Below are positions 35,972 through 43,100 of a DNA stretch of 64,000 bases, in pieces. Source of the stretch: Lewinellaceae bacterium. GTDB taxonomy: Bacteria > Bacteroidota > Bacteroidia > Chitinophagales > Saprospiraceae. Position 1 is the first letter of the stretch, and each line of letters starts with the position of its first letter. The stretch lies in assembly GCA_020636005.1 (NCBI GenBank), contig JACJYR010000003.1, positions 434,001-498,000 on the forward strand, in the 5' to 3' direction. Under the pieces are notes generated by a model that was not told where the DNA came from, searched no databases, and saw nothing but the letters and a program-made list of their open reading frames with translations. Both the position numbers and the translations under genes were made by a program.

Positions 35972-37414
35972 TTAGAAGTTAAAATTTTTGTCTTTTTCCA
36001 AGCCGAACTTGCGCTTGCCTTCCACTTTTTTCCCAAAGTAGAAATTCACGCCGATGTTGCCCTTCCAATAAAAATCGTTGTAACGACCCTGCTCGATGAG
36101 GTCGAGGCCATCACTGAACAGGTAGTGGTAGTCGGCGGAAAAACGCAGCCCGGTGTTGTCGTTTACCAGGATCTCAACGCCTGCGCCGATGTGGACTTTG
36201 GGATATAGCGGTTCCCCATAATCAAAACGGTTGGAGCGGTTTTCAGTGATGATACCTAAGCCGCCTTTGAGAAATGGGGTGAAGCGGTCGTAGGGAAACA
36301 GGCGGAATTCGCCGTTGAAATCGAGGTAAGAGACCCTTGCATCGTAAAATTTAGCGGTGGAGAGGGCACTAAGGCCATAGTTGATGCTGATTCCTGTAGC
36401 TGGCGAGGGGGTTAGCTGCAGCCCGATTTCAAGGCCAGTTTTCACCAATGGGTCTGGGAAGTCGCCCTGGTAGAGCAGGCTGGAAGAAGCCAGTTGCAGG
36501 GCGATATTCCCCCGGCGGTTGTCAATGCGTTTGCCAAAGATGTCCGTTTTGGGAAGGAGCTCCTTTTCTTTTTTGTATTCCTTCACTGGCGATTCGGCCA
36601 TCTTCCGGGGTTCTTCCGGTACCCATAGTTTGTCGTCCACTCCTTCGATTATGAGGCTCATCACGGCTTTTTCAATGGCCTCGGTGATAGCGATTTCTGA
36701 AGGCTCGTTGTAGGTGAAACCAGTTTCGGCTTCCAGCAGCCGCCGGAATTTCACAAACTGAAAAATGCCCCCATCCAGGGCCAGGCTGAGGATGGTTTTG
36801 GAAGTATAGACTGTTTTCAAAATCTTCCCGTTACTGGCCGATACGGCCCGGAGGTACACCGTCACCCGGTCTTGCCGGTATTGGCTGGAGGCACCAATGC
36901 CAAAATAACGGACGCCCGCCCCGCCGGTAATCACATTGGCATCATAGGAAACTATACCACCCTCCAGGATGACGCCTGCATATAGGAGGGGAGGGAGCAA
37001 CTGGTCGGGATTGGTATTTTCCTGCGCCCCGTATTGCGCCCTGCTGGATCGGATGATCTTTCGTTCATTGAGCAAGTTGCCTACGTTTTCCCGCTCGATG
37101 GGAACGAACCAGCCCGAATCGTCCAGGGCTTTTATCAAAATATTGGTTGCGCCCTGGGTGACGGCGGTGCTCCAACTGGTGCCGTTTTCGGTGGGCTTGT
37201 ACTGTCCCGTTTGATCCCTGAATTTATAGACAGCGACTACGATCTTCTCTTTGGGTGCCGGCAGGCTGCGCAGTTCCAGGGTGCTCTGGGTTTCCTCCCC
37301 CAGCCTTGCCCTGTTTTGCTGAATGGGTTGATAAAGATAGGAGCCACAGCCGCAGAGCAATGAACCAAATAGCAAGTAAACTATGAATTGAGTACCGGGT
37401 AAAAGTTTGCCCAT
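35972..37414 (-). CDS. csgG: Curli secretion channel CsgG with barrel-like C-terminal extension
   Basis: 480 residues. The lipoprotein signal LFGSLLCGCGSYLYQP is followed by the CsgG domain (about 35-265; KIVVAVYKFRDQTGQYKP, VTQGATNILIKALDDSGWFVPIERE, NVGNLLNERKIIR, YAGVILEGGIVSYDANVITGG, YFGIGASSQYRQDRVTVYLRAVSASNG). CsgG forms the nonameric outer membrane pore for curli subunits. The E. coli protein has 277 residues; here a further 170 residues contain alternating strands typical of an OmpA-like barrel (FTPFLKGGLGIITEN, GLRFSADYHYLFSDG, KGNIGVNFYFGKK). The open frame runs upstream to 37558 only because it reads through a family-1 repeat; the ATG at 37414 begins the lipoprotein signal and is the real start. 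Confidence 0.9.
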   Translation of the reverse strand: MGKLLPGTQFIVYLLFGSLLCGCGSYLYQPIQQNRARLGEETQSTLELRSLPAPKEKIVVAVYKFRDQTGQYKPTENGTSWSTAVTQGATNILIKALDDSGWFVPIERENVGNLLNERKIIRSSRAQYGAQENTNPDQLLPPLLYAGVILEGGIVSYDANVITGGAGVRYFGIGASSQYRQDRVTVYLRAVSASNGKILKTVYTSKTILSLALDGGIFQFVKFRRLLEAETGFTYNEPSEIAITEAIEKAVMSLIIEGVDDKLWVPEEPRKMAESPVKEYKKEKELLPKTDIFGKRIDNRRGNIALQLASSSLLYQGDFPDPLVKTGLEIGLQLTPSPATGISINYGLSALSTAKFYDARVSYLDFNGEFRLFPYDRFTPFLKGGLGIITENRSNRFDYGEPLYPKVHIGAGVEILVNDNTGLRFSADYHYLFSDGLDLIEQGRYNDFYWKGNIGVNFYFGKKVEGKRKFGLEKDKNFNF

Positions 37415-37429
37415 GTTGTTGGTGTTTAA

Positions 37430-37537
37430 GGATCGAAGGAAAAATAATCCCGATTTCACATCGGGATTATTTTTGAAAAACCCTTCCAGTGCTGGGGTTT
37501 CAACATCAAAATAGGGAAGGTATTTTTTCATCGTTAC
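37430..37537 (+). repeat. Dispersed 108-bp repeat, family 1, copy C
   Basis: Begins GGATCGAAGGAAAAATAATC and ends CATCGTTAC. It lies between csgF and csgG, ending 16 bases from the csgG start codon. One base change (TAA to TAC) relative to the other copies opens the frame on the minus strand and creates a spurious extension of csgG. Its hairpin could reduce transcription from csgF into csgG. Confidence 0.88.
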
Positions 37538-37551
37538 AGAAAAAATAGCAA

Positions 37552-37581
37552 AAACCAAAGGGCTGCGGGAGCCTTTGGTTT
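37552..37581 (-). terminator. Hairpin after csgF
   Basis: AAACCAAAGG pairs perfectly with CCTTTGGTTT across a 10-base loop. On the minus strand it is followed by TTTTTGCTATTTTTTC. It lies 60 bases after the csgF stop and before csgG, so csgG may need read-through or its own promoter. Confidence 0.7.
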
Positions 37582-37641
37582 GAGTAAAACATTCAGGTTT
37601 TTCAGTCGTGTGCGGGAGTGAGTGGGGGGAGGTTATTTATA

Positions 37642-38061
37642 TCAAAGGAAAGGTATCACGATTTGGGTCTGTCCGCCCTGTACCTGGTCAAAAATCGTAA
37701 TGACAAGCCCTTCAAGTGTGGTGGCGACGTCCACCTGGAAATCGCCGAGCGAATACAGGCCATCCGTAAGCCCATCCTCACCAAACTGGGAAGTGATTAT
37801 TTCACGGGATAATTGGCTGAGCAGCAGGCGGTTGAGGCTATTGGCAAAATCGTCGGCAGAGTTGGAGGTGGTGCCAAGGCCTCGATTGGGCCGTGTATCA
37901 ACTTTGAGATCCTGTGCCTGGGCGGAACTCAGCAGCCAGTTGTAGTTAAACGTATCGCCACCGAAAGCCGGGTTTTTGGGTTTGTACACCAAATCCTGGC
38001 TGAATGAGTTTTGAACCCAACAAAACGTGGCGATAGGAATGAGTAGCATCAGTTTTTTCAT
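37642..38061 (-). CDS. csgF: Curli assembly protein CsgF
   Basis: 139 residues with signal peptide (MKKLMLLIPIATFCWVQNSFSQ). The mature start DLVYKPKNPAFGGDTFNYNWLLSSAQAQ is the CsgF hallmark (N-P-x-FGG), the segment that inserts into the CsgG pore and helps attach the nucleator. The tail (LSREIITSQFGEDGLTDGLYSLGDFQVDVA) also fits. Length equals that of E. coli CsgF (138). It lies between csgE and csgG. Confidence 0.93.
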   Translation of the reverse strand: MKKLMLLIPIATFCWVQNSFSQDLVYKPKNPAFGGDTFNYNWLLSSAQAQDLKVDTRPNRGLGTTSNSADDFANSLNRLLLSQLSREIITSQFGEDGLTDGLYSLGDFQVDVATTLEGLVITIFDQVQGGQTQIVIPFL

Positions 38062-38074
38062 CGAAAACAGCTTT

Positions 38075-38176
38075 TATAGATAATCGTCATTAAAAGTCAT
38101 TGGTCATTAAAGTCATTTTATTGAAATCAGTGGCTTAGGATTTTGCCCCAATCAATTTTTAATGTGACTATCTATA
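38075..38176 (+). repeat. MITE-like dispersed repeat, family 2, copy 1
   Basis: A 102-bp element starts TATAGATAATCGTCATTAAA and ends GTGACTATCTATA. It is about 90% identical, in inverted orientation, to 48577-48679. Its two ends are imperfect inverted repeats of each other (TATAGA...GTCAT.TTAAAA). No coding capacity. It lies upstream of csgF inside the curli locus. Confidence 0.8.
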
Positions 38177-38212
38177 TCATTTATTCTCTGCCGAGATAGA
38201 GGATGTTCCATT

Positions 38213-38293
38213 AACTGAGTCATTTGCTCAAAAGTGATAGATTGTGATCGTATGTTTTTTTTCAAAAACACATTTCCCTGAATGGTCTTCCAA
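38213..38293 (-). repeat. Dispersed intergenic repeat, family 3, copy 2
   Basis: About 81 bp, roughly 80% identical to 7262-7340. It lies 15 bases downstream of the csgE stop. It has the same T-run/A-run dyad, so it may be a terminator or an RNA 3'-end element. Confidence 0.6.
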
Positions 38294-38307
38294 GGATGTG
38301 GTTACCC

Positions 38308-39075
38308 CTAATAAATCCCACTCCCTGTCAAATCGTCCATTTCGATTTCCTGGCCGCCCTGGGGGTTTTCCAGGTAGTTTTTAAGGGCTTCCACCAGTTG
38401 GGTAGCAAGGCTTTCGAGTACTTCCTGCCTTGGCTGAAGGTTTAATTGGGAAAGCTCTTCGCCGTCCACTTCTACGGAAATCCGGCTGCCGATGCCGATT
38501 CGGTTGGGCAATTCCCGGATGGTGACGGTGTTGCCGCCCACTGCCCCTTCTATATCTGTCCAGCCATTGTAAAAAAGCTCGTAAAAGTCGTGGGCAAGTT
38601 TTGAACGGGTCTCGTCGAGGATAAGTCCTTCAATTTCAAGTGCTTCCAAAGATAAGAGCTTTTTCGGAAGCAGTGGCTTTGAGGCAATTTCCAGGTTGCT
38701 AGTGTCGTCTTTTTTTGGCGGGCCAGTGAGTGAGGCGGTAGCTACTATGTTTTGGCCATCAGTAACTTCCAGCGAGATATAGTCAAATTCCCCGGCGGGG
38801 ATCACAAAAATTCCTTTCATCAGCAAGCTAGGCTGCTTGGGTAATACCAGTGTGGAGCCTTCCTTTATTTCCTGCTTGCCTTCGAGGGTCAAAACAGCTT
38901 TGTAGTGCAGTTGAACAGGCTGGGAGGTATTGTTCATGCACCAGCAGCTAACCGTATGGTTGCCGTCCATGGACTGCGTTTCAATCCAGGCTGAAAAATC
39001 GCCAGGGTTTTGCCCCAACAAATGGTACAAAAACAACACGGCGGAAAAAAGAACGGTAGATAGTACCTTTTTCAA
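38308..39075 (-). CDS. csgE: Curli chaperone CsgE fused to an N-terminal CsgH-like domain
   Basis: 255 residues from the TTG at 39075, which directly precedes a signal peptide (KKVLSTVLFSAVLFLYHLLGQ); no in-frame ATG exists. The C-terminal half (about 130-240) is CsgE: LEIEGLILDETRSKLAHDFYE, FYNGW, TVTIRELPNRIGIGSRISVEV. CsgE caps CsgG and guides subunits to it. The N-terminal half (about 25-115; AWIETQSMDGNHTVSCWCMNN, PAGEFDYISLEVTDGQNIVATA) resembles CsgH, a periplasmic inhibitor of premature curli fibre formation known from alphaproteobacteria. CsgE alone is about 130 residues, so this is roughly double length. The CsgH assignment is by eye and less certain than CsgE. Confidence 0.85.
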   Translation of the reverse strand: MKKVLSTVLFSAVLFLYHLLGQNPGDFSAWIETQSMDGNHTVSCWCMNNTSQPVQLHYKAVLTLEGKQEIKEGSTLVLPKQPSLLMKGIFVIPAGEFDYISLEVTDGQNIVATASLTGPPKKDDTSNLEIASKPLLPKKLLSLEALEIEGLILDETRSKLAHDFYELFYNGWTDIEGAVGGNTVTIRELPNRIGIGSRISVEVDGEELSQLNLQPRQEVLESLATQLVEALKNYLENPQGGQEIEMDDLTGSGIY

Positions 39076-39197
39076 AGTATTTGCTTTGGTGTGAAGGGGT
39101 AAATTTAGCCTTATAGCAGGCAAAAACAATAATATGAAAGGCTAGGGAGGGTTTGGCTGTTCCAAGCCAAGCCCTCCTGTTCACCCTATCGTCCTAA

Positions 39198-39755
39198 TCA
39201 AAAAGAGGATTGCCTGATAATCACTTTTAGGCCATCCCCAATTTGTCGAATGCTGTAATTCGAGTCCTGGATTCCTTCCAGCACTGAAATAATTTCGTTG
39301 CCATTACCAAGTTGTATCAGCTCGCCCTGGATTTGGTTGCTACCAATCAGGTGCTGTACGATGCTGTTGTCGGCACCGTCCTGGATGGTGACCAATTGGT
39401 TGCCGAACCCCTGGTTTATAAGTTCATAGTTGTTGCCGTCCCCCCGTTGGATGAGGGCAAGCTGGTTGCCATTTTCGTTTTGGCTAATTACGGCGACATT
39501 CCAGTTGCCGGATTGCAGCACCCTGGCCAGGTTGCCGATTGGGGCGCCCTGTTGGGTCTGTATCAATTCCACTTCATTTGCTCCGCCTACCTGGTCAATA
39601 TAGGCATCGTTGCCATTTTCCCAGTTTTGGCTGTTCAACAATTCACCTGGTTGCAACAGCAAATCAGCTTCCTGCAAAGATTGGGCATATATTGACCCTA
39701 CAAATAAGGACAATAATGCAACAAGCTTGATATGCTTTACCTGGGCAAATAGCAT
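39198..39755 (-). CDS. csgB: Curlin repeat protein, probable minor subunit/nucleator (CsgB-like)
   Basis: 185 residues, signal peptide to about residue 25 (LVALLSLFVGSIYAQ). The mature part has curlin-type repeats with spaced Asn, Gln and Gly: NWENGNDAYIDQVGG, NLARVLQSGNWNVAVISQNENGN, QLALIQRGDGNNYELINQGFGN, about six units. The C-terminal unit ends KVIIRQSSF and is less regular and more basic, as in nucleators, so a CsgB role is inferred from that and from its place after the csgA-like gene. It could equally be a second CsgA. Downstream of it comes csgE. Confidence 0.75.
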   Translation of the reverse strand: MLFAQVKHIKLVALLSLFVGSIYAQSLQEADLLLQPGELLNSQNWENGNDAYIDQVGGANEVELIQTQQGAPIGNLARVLQSGNWNVAVISQNENGNQLALIQRGDGNNYELINQGFGNQLVTIQDGADNSIVQHLIGSNQIQGELIQLGNGNEIISVLEGIQDSNYSIRQIGDGLKVIIRQSSF

Positions 39756-39984
39756 GGAAAGGGAGTTTTAGCAAAGGGGGGGGAGCTGGATAAAGGGAAC
39801 ACAAAAGAAAAAAAAACAAGTCCGAAGGGGAAAAGCATTCTTCTCCACCTTCGAACCTAGCGAGTCTTAACCAGAAAGCTGATTTAATTAATCCCTGTAT
39901 CCTTGAGTCCTCAGGTCATTTGAGTTATTTGGTCGCTTTTCGATAGCGATGACCAAAACCGCAAATGAGGGGAAGACCTTTTTA

Positions 39985-40830
39985 TTAGTTGTTTGACTGC
40001 GTGACGGTTGCAGTATTGGAGTTGCCGACCTGGTTGATAATATTGGTATGCTCGGCGCCAGTTTGTGCATTGATGGCTTTGTTGCCGTCGCCTTCCTGGT
40101 TGATGGAGCTTGCGTTCAAATCGCCTTGCTGCACCAGCAGGATGGAGTTGTCGTTGCCGGTTTGGATGAGGCGGGGATCGTTGTCGCTCCCGGCGAAGTT
40201 GTTGTTGCCGTTTTGCAAGTGGTTGATGCTGTTGTTGCTGCCTTCCACCATTGCGCTCATACTGTTGGAGACGCCGTTCTGGGTTATGATATCCACATTG
40301 CCATTGCCGATGACGTTCAGTTTTGAAAATTGGTTTTCGCCATCCTGGGCCTGAGAGGTGTTGTTGTTGCTTCCAAAAGCGTCAACAATAGAAGTTTGGT
40401 TGCCGGCACCCAATTGTTGCTGGATGGATTTGTTGTTATCGCCTTGATGGAAAATGCTGGCCTTGCTATCGTCGGACTGCATGTTCTGGTTTGCGATGTT
40501 GTTGTTGCCTTCCTGTGAAATGCGGGCATCATTGTTATTGGCCTGAATGAGCGCCACGCCCTGGTTGGCATTGCCAACCTGTTGTATGAAAATCAGGTTT
40601 TCGTTTCCAGCCACTTGATTTTCAGCAGTGTTCAAACCGCCATTTTGGCTGAGTACCAAGTCATTGTTGCTTCCGCTGTGTACGATAAGCGTTTTATTTT
40701 GGGTGCCTACCTGGGTAATGTTGGCAGCGTTGTCATTGCCCGCTTGTTCCAGGTTGTTTGAGTTGGCCTGCCCAAATGCCAGGCTGGCAAGGAAAAGAGT
40801 GCATGAGATCAGGGTGGTGAGTTTTTTCAT
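39985..40830 (-). CDS. csgA: Major curlin repeat protein (CsgA-like)
   Basis: 281 residues with signal peptide (MKKLTTLISCTLFLASLAFGQ) and about eleven curlin-type repeats of 22-24 residues (NNLEQAGNDNAANITQVGTQN, NKSIQQQLGAGNQTSIVDAFGSN, NTATVTQSNN). It is rich in Asn and Gln, as required for amyloid beta-helix stacking, and is longer than E. coli CsgA (151 residues). It is the first gene of the minus-strand curli locus, with a 500-base upstream region shared with a divergent Crp/Fnr-type regulator. Secreted through CsgG as amyloid fibre. Confidence 0.85.
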   Translation of the reverse strand: MKKLTTLISCTLFLASLAFGQANSNNLEQAGNDNAANITQVGTQNKTLIVHSGSNNDLVLSQNGGLNTAENQVAGNENLIFIQQVGNANQGVALIQANNNDARISQEGNNNIANQNMQSDDSKASIFHQGDNNKSIQQQLGAGNQTSIVDAFGSNNNTSQAQDGENQFSKLNVIGNGNVDIITQNGVSNSMSAMVEGSNNSINHLQNGNNNFAGSDNDPRLIQTGNDNSILLVQQGDLNASSINQEGDGNKAINAQTGAEHTNIINQVGNSNTATVTQSNN

Positions 40831-41336
40831 GATGATTGAAAATTGTAAGATGTTAATAGTCAGTTATGCCACCATGATATGACGCAATTGGAAAGACTGC
40901 GAACAGCACACCAATGCCATCACTCAGATGGTTAAAAAATTAATTAGGTATTAAATTATTGTTTAATTGCCTGGTTTGGGAGGAGAAATACCTATCCCAT
41001 GAAAATGGGAAAGAGGGATTATAATTTGTTGTTGTTCGACCAGTTTAATTGGAAAAGCGCAAAGCTTTGAATGAATGGGCAGAGATCGTAAGCTATATCA
41101 AAACAGATTATAATTGATCTACTGTATGAATTTAAGTGAGCAGCGGTGCAAAGGTATGGAAGAACTTTGCCGCCTCCAATACGTGAAATCCGTATTTTGA
41201 GACTAAGTATTAACCCGTAGGTCGATATGGTAAATTTAGTTTCGTGTAGCTTTTTTCCACTACAAACAATTTAAAAATCTGTACTACCTTTGAATTTCTA
41301 TCCCGGCAAAAATCACGTCCATTTTTTCATACCAAC
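40831..41336. other. Divergent regulatory region between csgA-like gene and Crp/Fnr-type gene
   Basis: 506 bases without a coding frame that I can support. AT-rich, with TTAATTAGGTATTAAATTATTGTTTAATTG-type tracts near 40940 and a small dyad CCTATCCCATGAAAATGGGA at about 40990. The plus-strand -7 box for the regulator is at 41285. The size suggests complex regulation of curli; operator sites could not be assigned. Confidence 0.5.
41285..41292 (+). promoter_or_regulatory. -7 box of the Crp/Fnr-type gene
   Basis: TACCTTTG matches TAnnTTTG, 44 bases before the ATG. A -33 TTG at proper spacing is not evident, as expected for a regulated promoter. Confidence 0.45.
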
Positions 41337-42044
41337 ATGAATAACGATATCTGGTTCCTAAACGATTTTGATTTCTTCAAAATCTTGTGCCCCTATAAGT
41401 ACGAAGACCATCTCAAGCGTTACCCACCTAATACTTATAATAAAAATGAGTTTTTGTTCATGGAAGACGAACCCTGCCATGAAATCATATTAATTGATCA
41501 GGGAAAAGTAAAGGTGGGGCATTACGATAATGCAGGAAACGAATGTGTACTGGCTATTATGGGCCGGGGGGATATTTTAGGTGAAATGGCCTACCTGGGG
41601 GAAACCCGCCACCGGGAATTCGCAGAAGTCATCGAAGACAACACCCAAATTTGCAAAATGAGTGTAGCAAAGGCCCATGAACTGGCCCGTCAATACGTGC
41701 CTTTTTCCATCGAAATGAACCGCCGTATCACCGGCCACATCCGAAAACTGGAGCGCCGCATCGAAATCCTCCTCTTCAAAGACGTAAAACTCCGCCTGCT
41801 TGAATTCCTGATCGACCTGGGAAAAGAATCCGGCCGGGCCAGGGATGGCGGCACCTATATTTCCCACTCTCTTACCCAAAGCGACATCGCCATGCTCATC
41901 GGTACTTCCAGGAAGTCTGCTTCCCTGATGCTCAATGAAATTGAGGATGAAGGCCTTATCCGCTTTGACCGGCGGCATATTTTTATTTTCGACATAAAGG
42001 CACTTGAAAAAGCTGCCTATAACAAAAAAGCAATGCTTGTTTAA
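41337..42044 (+). CDS. Crp/Fnr family transcription regulator
   Basis: 235 residues: N-terminal cyclic-nucleotide-binding-type jelly roll (about 25-130; FLFMEDEPCHEIILIDQGKVKVG, GRGDILGEMAYLGETRHREFAEV) and C-terminal winged HTH (about 155-225; SHSLTQSDIAMLIGTSRKSASLMLNEIEDEGLIRFDRRHIFI). The Fnr iron-sulfur Cys cluster is not evident; it has isolated Cys residues only. In the jelly roll the phosphate-binding region reads GEMAYLGETRHREFAEV, so it departs from the Crp cAMP site. Divergent from the curli operon with a shared upstream region, so it is a candidate curli regulator (inference). An LRR gene follows after 23 bases. Confidence 0.87.
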   Translation: MNNDIWFLNDFDFFKILCPYKYEDHLKRYPPNTYNKNEFLFMEDEPCHEIILIDQGKVKVGHYDNAGNECVLAIMGRGDILGEMAYLGETRHREFAEVIEDNTQICKMSVAKAHELARQYVPFSIEMNRRITGHIRKLERRIEILLFKDVKLRLLEFLIDLGKESGRARDGGTYISHSLTQSDIAMLIGTSRKSASLMLNEIEDEGLIRFDRRHIFIFDIKALEKAAYNKKAMLV

Positions 42045-42067
42045 ACCCATTTTATAAATCGGCCATC

Positions 42068-42907
42068 ATGAATGATAACCTGCTGAAAGCGTTGGATTTA
42101 ATCACCCTGGCACGGCTCAACCAAGCCAACTCGCTGAATTTGAGTGGGTTGAAACTGGGGACGATCCCTGAAGAAATCCAGGAAATCAGTGGACTTGAAT
42201 ACCTGTTATTGACGGATAATGAACTGCATTCCTTGCCCGTTTGGCTTTTTGATTTGCCTTTGAAGGAACTCTATCTCTCCGACAACCAACTCAATCACTT
42301 GCCTATAGAAATTGGCCGGCTGGAAAAACTGGAAAAGCTCATTGCCACAAACAATCAGCTTGAATATTTGCCGGTTGAAATCGGAAAACTCCGCAGGTTG
42401 GAAAAACTCAGCCTCCGTGAAAATAAAATCAGGGAACTGCCAGCCAGCATCGGCCAGCTCAAAAACCTCCGCCAACTCTACCTTGCCGTCAATGAACTGG
42501 AAACCGTACCAGATAACTTCAACCAATTGGAAAACCTCTGGGAGCTTTATTTGAACACCAACAAACTGACGCACCTACCGTCCAGCTTTTGGCACATGCC
42601 CAAAATCGAAGACCTCTACCTCTCCTTCAACCCCACACTGATCCATTTGCCAGCAGAGGTGGGGCAGCTCAAGACTTTAAAAAAGCTCTTTTTGAGCGGC
42701 AACTACTTCTCCGAACTCCCGGAAAGCATTTCCCATTTGAAAAACCTGGAATGGCTGCTACTGGAGAGGAATAATCTCCAAACGCTGCCGCAAGGCGTTG
42801 GGGAATTGAGGCACCTCTTAAGGCTGCATTTGCAGGGAAACCCCATCGTATCCTTGCCCAACCTGAAATCGCTCCCCGTTACCACCGGTTTGGATGCCGT
42901 CTGTTGA
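42068..42907 (+). CDS. Leucine-rich repeat protein, cytoplasmic
   Basis: 279 residues with no signal peptide. About ten LRR units of 23 residues follow the pattern L..L..L.L..N.L..LP..I..L (LPLKELYLSDNQLNHLPIEIG, LRRLEKLSLRENKIRELPASIG, LKNLEWLLLERNNLQTLPQGVG). It is in the same direction as and 23 bases after the Crp/Fnr-type gene, so probably one operon. A protein-binding scaffold; the partner is unknown. The regular repeat reaches almost to the C-terminus with no other domain visible. Confidence 0.85.
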   Translation: MNDNLLKALDLITLARLNQANSLNLSGLKLGTIPEEIQEISGLEYLLLTDNELHSLPVWLFDLPLKELYLSDNQLNHLPIEIGRLEKLEKLIATNNQLEYLPVEIGKLRRLEKLSLRENKIRELPASIGQLKNLRQLYLAVNELETVPDNFNQLENLWELYLNTNKLTHLPSSFWHMPKIEDLYLSFNPTLIHLPAEVGQLKTLKKLFLSGNYFSELPESISHLKNLEWLLLERNNLQTLPQGVGELRHLLRLHLQGNPIVSLPNLKSLPVTTGLDAVC

Positions 42908-42942
42908 ATGTAACTTTCCTGGTTTCATTTTTTTTAGCGCTA

Positions 42943-42988
42943 TTGTTACCCTCGTAGCAATCCAACCTTGCGTTCCTCACCAACTTTG
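42943..42988 (+). promoter_or_regulatory. Shared palindromic operator and -7 box, copy 1 (GMC oxidoreductase gene)
   Basis: TTGTTACCCTCGTAGCAA (42943-42960) is an imperfect palindrome (half-site TTGnTACC). It is followed after exactly 20 bases by CAACTTTG, a -7-like box. The same layout occurs at 51633-51678 before the SMP-30-like gene. Both lie roughly 80-160 bases before the gene start. Confidence 0.6.
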
Positions 42989-43100
42989 TCCCATCAATTT
43001 TCGGTAGATGGCTAATAGTGGAAGACTTTAGGTATCACTCGTCCACCGTCCACCACCAGCCGTCCACCTTTTTTCAAACCATTTGAAAACAATTTTTTTT

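Noticed and set aside
37415..37558. N-terminal extension of csgG by 48 codons (MKKYLPYFDVETPALEG...)
   Set aside because: This stretch is the reverse strand of a family-1 repeat whose other copies contain a stop here. The lipoprotein signal starts at the ATG at 37414.
39985..40830. Asn/Gln-rich repeats considered as low-complexity noise
   Set aside because: Regular 22-24 residue spacing, a signal peptide and csgE/F/G next to it make a curlin subunit the better reading.
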